A DNA stretch of 64,000 bases, from positions 62,001 through 126,000 of the forward strand of contig NZ_JAGFNP010000008.1 of NCBI RefSeq assembly GCF_017592475.1, read 5' to 3'. Both the position numbers and the translations under genes were made by a program. Origin of the DNA: Glycomyces niveus (GTDB taxonomy: Bacteria > Actinomycetota > Actinomycetes > Mycobacteriales > Micromonosporaceae). Positions 62,186 through 64,000 of the stretch are shown here, one piece after another; position 1 is the stretch's first letter, and each line of letters begins with the position of its first letter. The notes under the pieces were generated by a model that did not search any database, was not told the DNA's origin, and saw only the letters and a list, made by a program, of their open reading frames with translations.

Positions 62186-63016
62186 GTGAACGTCGTCGTA
62201 CTGACACTCGTGGAAGCCAACTGCGCGAACCCCGGGCCGCGCACTCAGGCGCTGCACCTGGTGGACGAACTCAAGGCGCGGGGCGCGGTCGTGCGCACCG
62301 CCGAGGCCTCCACACCCGAGGAGGTCGACGAGGCGCTGAGCGACCCGGACGAGCGAATCGTGCTCGCCGCGGACACGGACGAGCAGGTCAACGCCGTGAT
62401 GGCGCGAATCGTGCGCCGGGCGATCCCGGCCCCGAGCAAGCGGCCCGAGGGCCTGCCGGACGGGCGCACCATCCCCGACCTGCCCGCGGTCGCGATCCTG
62501 CCATTGGGGACAGTGCCCGGGATCGTGGCGCGGCTGGGCCTGCCCGAGAAGCCGGCCGAGGTCGCCGCGGCGGTCGCCGAGGGAGTGGTGAAACGCACTG
62601 ATCTGCTTCGTCACGACGGCGGCGGCGTCGCCGTCGACGGCGTGCGGCTCGGCGGCGGGGACCGGCCCTGGCGCGGGGTCGTGAACATCGACGACGTGGT
62701 GCTCGCCGACGGCAGCGAGCAGATCCTGGCGTGCGTGGTCGCGAACGCCGACGGGTACGCGGCGGCCGACGACATGGTCCTGGCCGAGCCCGACCCGGCC
62801 GACGGGAGGATCGACGTGGCGGTCGCGGTGCCGGTCACGGTGGGCCGCTTGCGCAAGCGCCTCCGCATCGAGGTGCGGCGCGCGCGCGGGCGGGCCGTCG
62901 CCGTGCACCCGGAGGACACGGTCACCTTCATCCAGGACGGGCTCGTGAGCGAGCTCGGCCGCAAGCGCACCTGGTGGATCGAACCGGGCGCGGCCGGTTG
63001 GTACGCGGGCGCGTAG
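62186..63016 (+). CDS. Degenerate diacylglycerol kinase-like protein
   Basis: 276 residues from a GTG eight bases after TAGTGT. The stretch LPAVAILPLGTVPGIVARLG and PAEVAAAVAEG follows the lipid-kinase (DAGK/YegS) pattern, but the catalytic GGDGT is ERIVLAADTDEQVNAVM and the GTxNDfA motif reads GTVPGIV. The C-terminal beta domain (IDVAVAVPVTVGRLRKRLRI, then VTFIQDGLVSELG) is intact. It is therefore probably a non-catalytic relative. A DAGK-like gene beside purA is common in actinobacteria. Confidence 0.65.
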   Translation: MNVVVLTLVEANCANPGPRTQALHLVDELKARGAVVRTAEASTPEEVDEALSDPDERIVLAADTDEQVNAVMARIVRRAIPAPSKRPEGLPDGRTIPDLPAVAILPLGTVPGIVARLGLPEKPAEVAAAVAEGVVKRTDLLRHDGGGVAVDGVRLGGGDRPWRGVVNIDDVVLADGSEQILACVVANADGYAAADDMVLAEPDPADGRIDVAVAVPVTVGRLRKRLRIEVRRARGRAVAVHPEDTVTFIQDGLVSELGRKRTWWIEPGAAGWYAGA

Positions 63017-63072
63017 GCGCCCTGGAACGCACGGCATCAGGCTCGGTTTCGCCTGGTCAGGCCGTCGCGATT

Positions 63073-63082
63073 GAAACGTTTC
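63073..63082. promoter_or_regulatory. LacI-type operator upstream of beta-galactosidase
   Basis: GAAACGTTTC, a perfect 10-bp palindrome with the central CG of LacI/GalR-family operators. It lies 134 bases before the start codon and about 30 bases before a TAAGAT -10-like box (63114-63119). Confidence 0.6.
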
Positions 63083-63216
63083 GAGAGCTTCGCCACCCGC
63101 CTGGAAAACTTTTTAAGATGGGGCGAAAAAGCTGGTCAATAGGGTTGATGCCGTCTGCGGGTTCCCGTAGCCTGGAAGGCGCACCCAAACCCTCCCCCAG
63201 CGAAGGAGCACCCCGC

Positions 63217-64000
63217 ATGGCGATCGTCTATGGCGGTGACTACAACCCCGAGCAGTGGCCCCGCGAGACCTGGGCCGAGGACATGCGCCTCATGCGCGAG
63301 GCGGGCGTGAACCGCGTCAGCGTCGGCATCTTCTCGTGGGCCCTCTTCGAGCCCGAAGAAGGCCGCTACGAGTTCGCCTGGTTCGACGAGGTCCTGGACC
63401 TCCTCGCCGCCAACGGCATCGAGGCCTGCCTGGCCACCCCGACCGCGTCCCCGCCGCCGTGGTTCGCCGCGACCTACCCCGAAGCGGTCATGGTCGACGC
63501 CGACGGCCGCCAGCTCACGCACGGCTCCCGCCAGGGCTTCGACCCGTCCTCGGACGTGTACATCGCCAAGGCCCTCCAGATCGCCGAGAAGATCGCCGAG
63601 CGGTACGCCGACCACCCCGCGGTCGGCCTGTGGCACCTCCACAACGAGTACGGCTGCCACAACACCCGCTCCTATACGAAGGCCGCCACGGCGAAGTTCC
63701 GCACCTGGCTGCGCGACCGCTACGGCGACCTCGACGGCCTCAACGCCGCGTGGGGCACCGCGTTCTGGTCGCAGGCCTACTCGTCCTGGGACCAGGTGTA
63801 CGCGCCGCTGCCGACCCCGACGATCCCGAACCCGGGCCACGTGGTCGACTGGAAGCGGTTCTCGTCCTGGCAGCTGGTGCAGAACTACCGGGCCGAGGCC
63901 GCGGTCATCCGCAAGTACTCCGACAAGCCGATGACCACGAACTTCATGACCGGCTCGCACCCGGAGATCGACCTGTGGGAGTTCAGCGGCGCCGTCGACA
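63217..64000 (+). CDS. GH42 beta-galactosidase (N-terminal part)
   Basis: The first 261 codons, running off the window. GGDYNPEQWP near the start, TASPPPWFA and the acid/base motif WHLHNEYGCHN identify the GH42 TIM barrel; the nucleophile Glu lies outside the window. It cleaves beta-galactosides, probably in the cytoplasm as no signal peptide is seen. AAGGAG lies before the ATG. A LacI-type operator upstream suggests sugar induction. Confidence 0.92.
   Translation, partial: MAIVYGGDYNPEQWPRETWAEDMRLMREAGVNRVSVGIFSWALFEPEEGRYEFAWFDEVLDLLAANGIEACLATPTASPPPWFAATYPEAVMVDADGRQLTHGSRQGFDPSSDVYIAKALQIAEKIAERYADHPAVGLWHLHNEYGCHNTRSYTKAATAKFRTWLRDRYGDLDGLNAAWGTAFWSQAYSSWDQVYAPLPTPTIPNPGHVVDWKRFSSWQLVQNYRAEAAVIRKYSDKPMTTNFMTGSHPEIDLWEFSGAVD

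Overview
The window is high-GC actinobacterial chromosome. BldC, a DUF3073 gene, valine dehydrogenase, mycobacterial-type SerC, DisA and a Tad locus with an Ssd-like first gene point to a spore-forming or mycelial actinomycete. Glycomycetaceae would fit, but the genus cannot be fixed from the sequence alone. Coding is dense, four-base stop/start overlaps are common, and many genes have a -10 box six bases before the start codon, so many transcripts are probably leaderless.

Layout. 1-3590 (minus): a cobalamin riboswitch, a secreted helical-barrel protein, a DUF4430 membrane protein, EcfT and the first codons of an EcfA ATPase. This looks like a vitamin B12 capture and import system. 3600-7000: a TetR regulator with a perfect palindrome upstream, a MinD/ParA-like ATPase and a compact UvrD-like protein. 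7300-17040: moaA-moaD, a fructosamine-kinase-like gene, a sulfotransferase, serC, a Tat-exported PIG-L deacetylase, citrate synthase and an aldose-epimerase-like gene. 17100-23330: a nine-gene Tad operon with DnaA-box-like sites in front. 23600-30040: a DDAH-like hydrolase, two uncharacterised genes and the three genes of a branched-chain 2-oxoacid dehydrogenase.

30090-45030: a possible structured RNA, a membrane protein rich in TQ motifs, a thioredoxin-NHL protein, a lone pstB behind PHO-like repeats, an aldehyde dehydrogenase, the conserved DUF3073-vdh-hypothetical-bldC block and a PrsW protease. 45500-49950: mutY, disA and a divergent pair of related membrane/PH-like proteins. 49945-56190 (minus): a sugar operon with binding lipoprotein, two permeases, a Gfo/Idh/MocA oxidoreductase and a GH13 glucosidase. 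56300-64000: small enzymes, a frameshifted LuxR-type HTH, a calerythrin-like EF-hand protein, purA with a duplicated 3' tail, a degenerate diacylglycerol-kinase-like gene, and the start of a GH42 beta-galactosidase behind a LacI-type palindrome.

Two things stand out. First, nine short elements of the form TGTCGNACCC-N6-NANNNT are scattered through the window. Their geometry matches the mycobacterial RecA-NDp (PafBC) DNA-damage promoter. One sits exactly where a leaderless mutY promoter should be, several face no gene, and two belong to a longer repeat, one copy of which lies inside a permease gene. Second, the B12 locus carries the two domains of animal intrinsic factor/transcobalamin as separate proteins under a B12 riboswitch.
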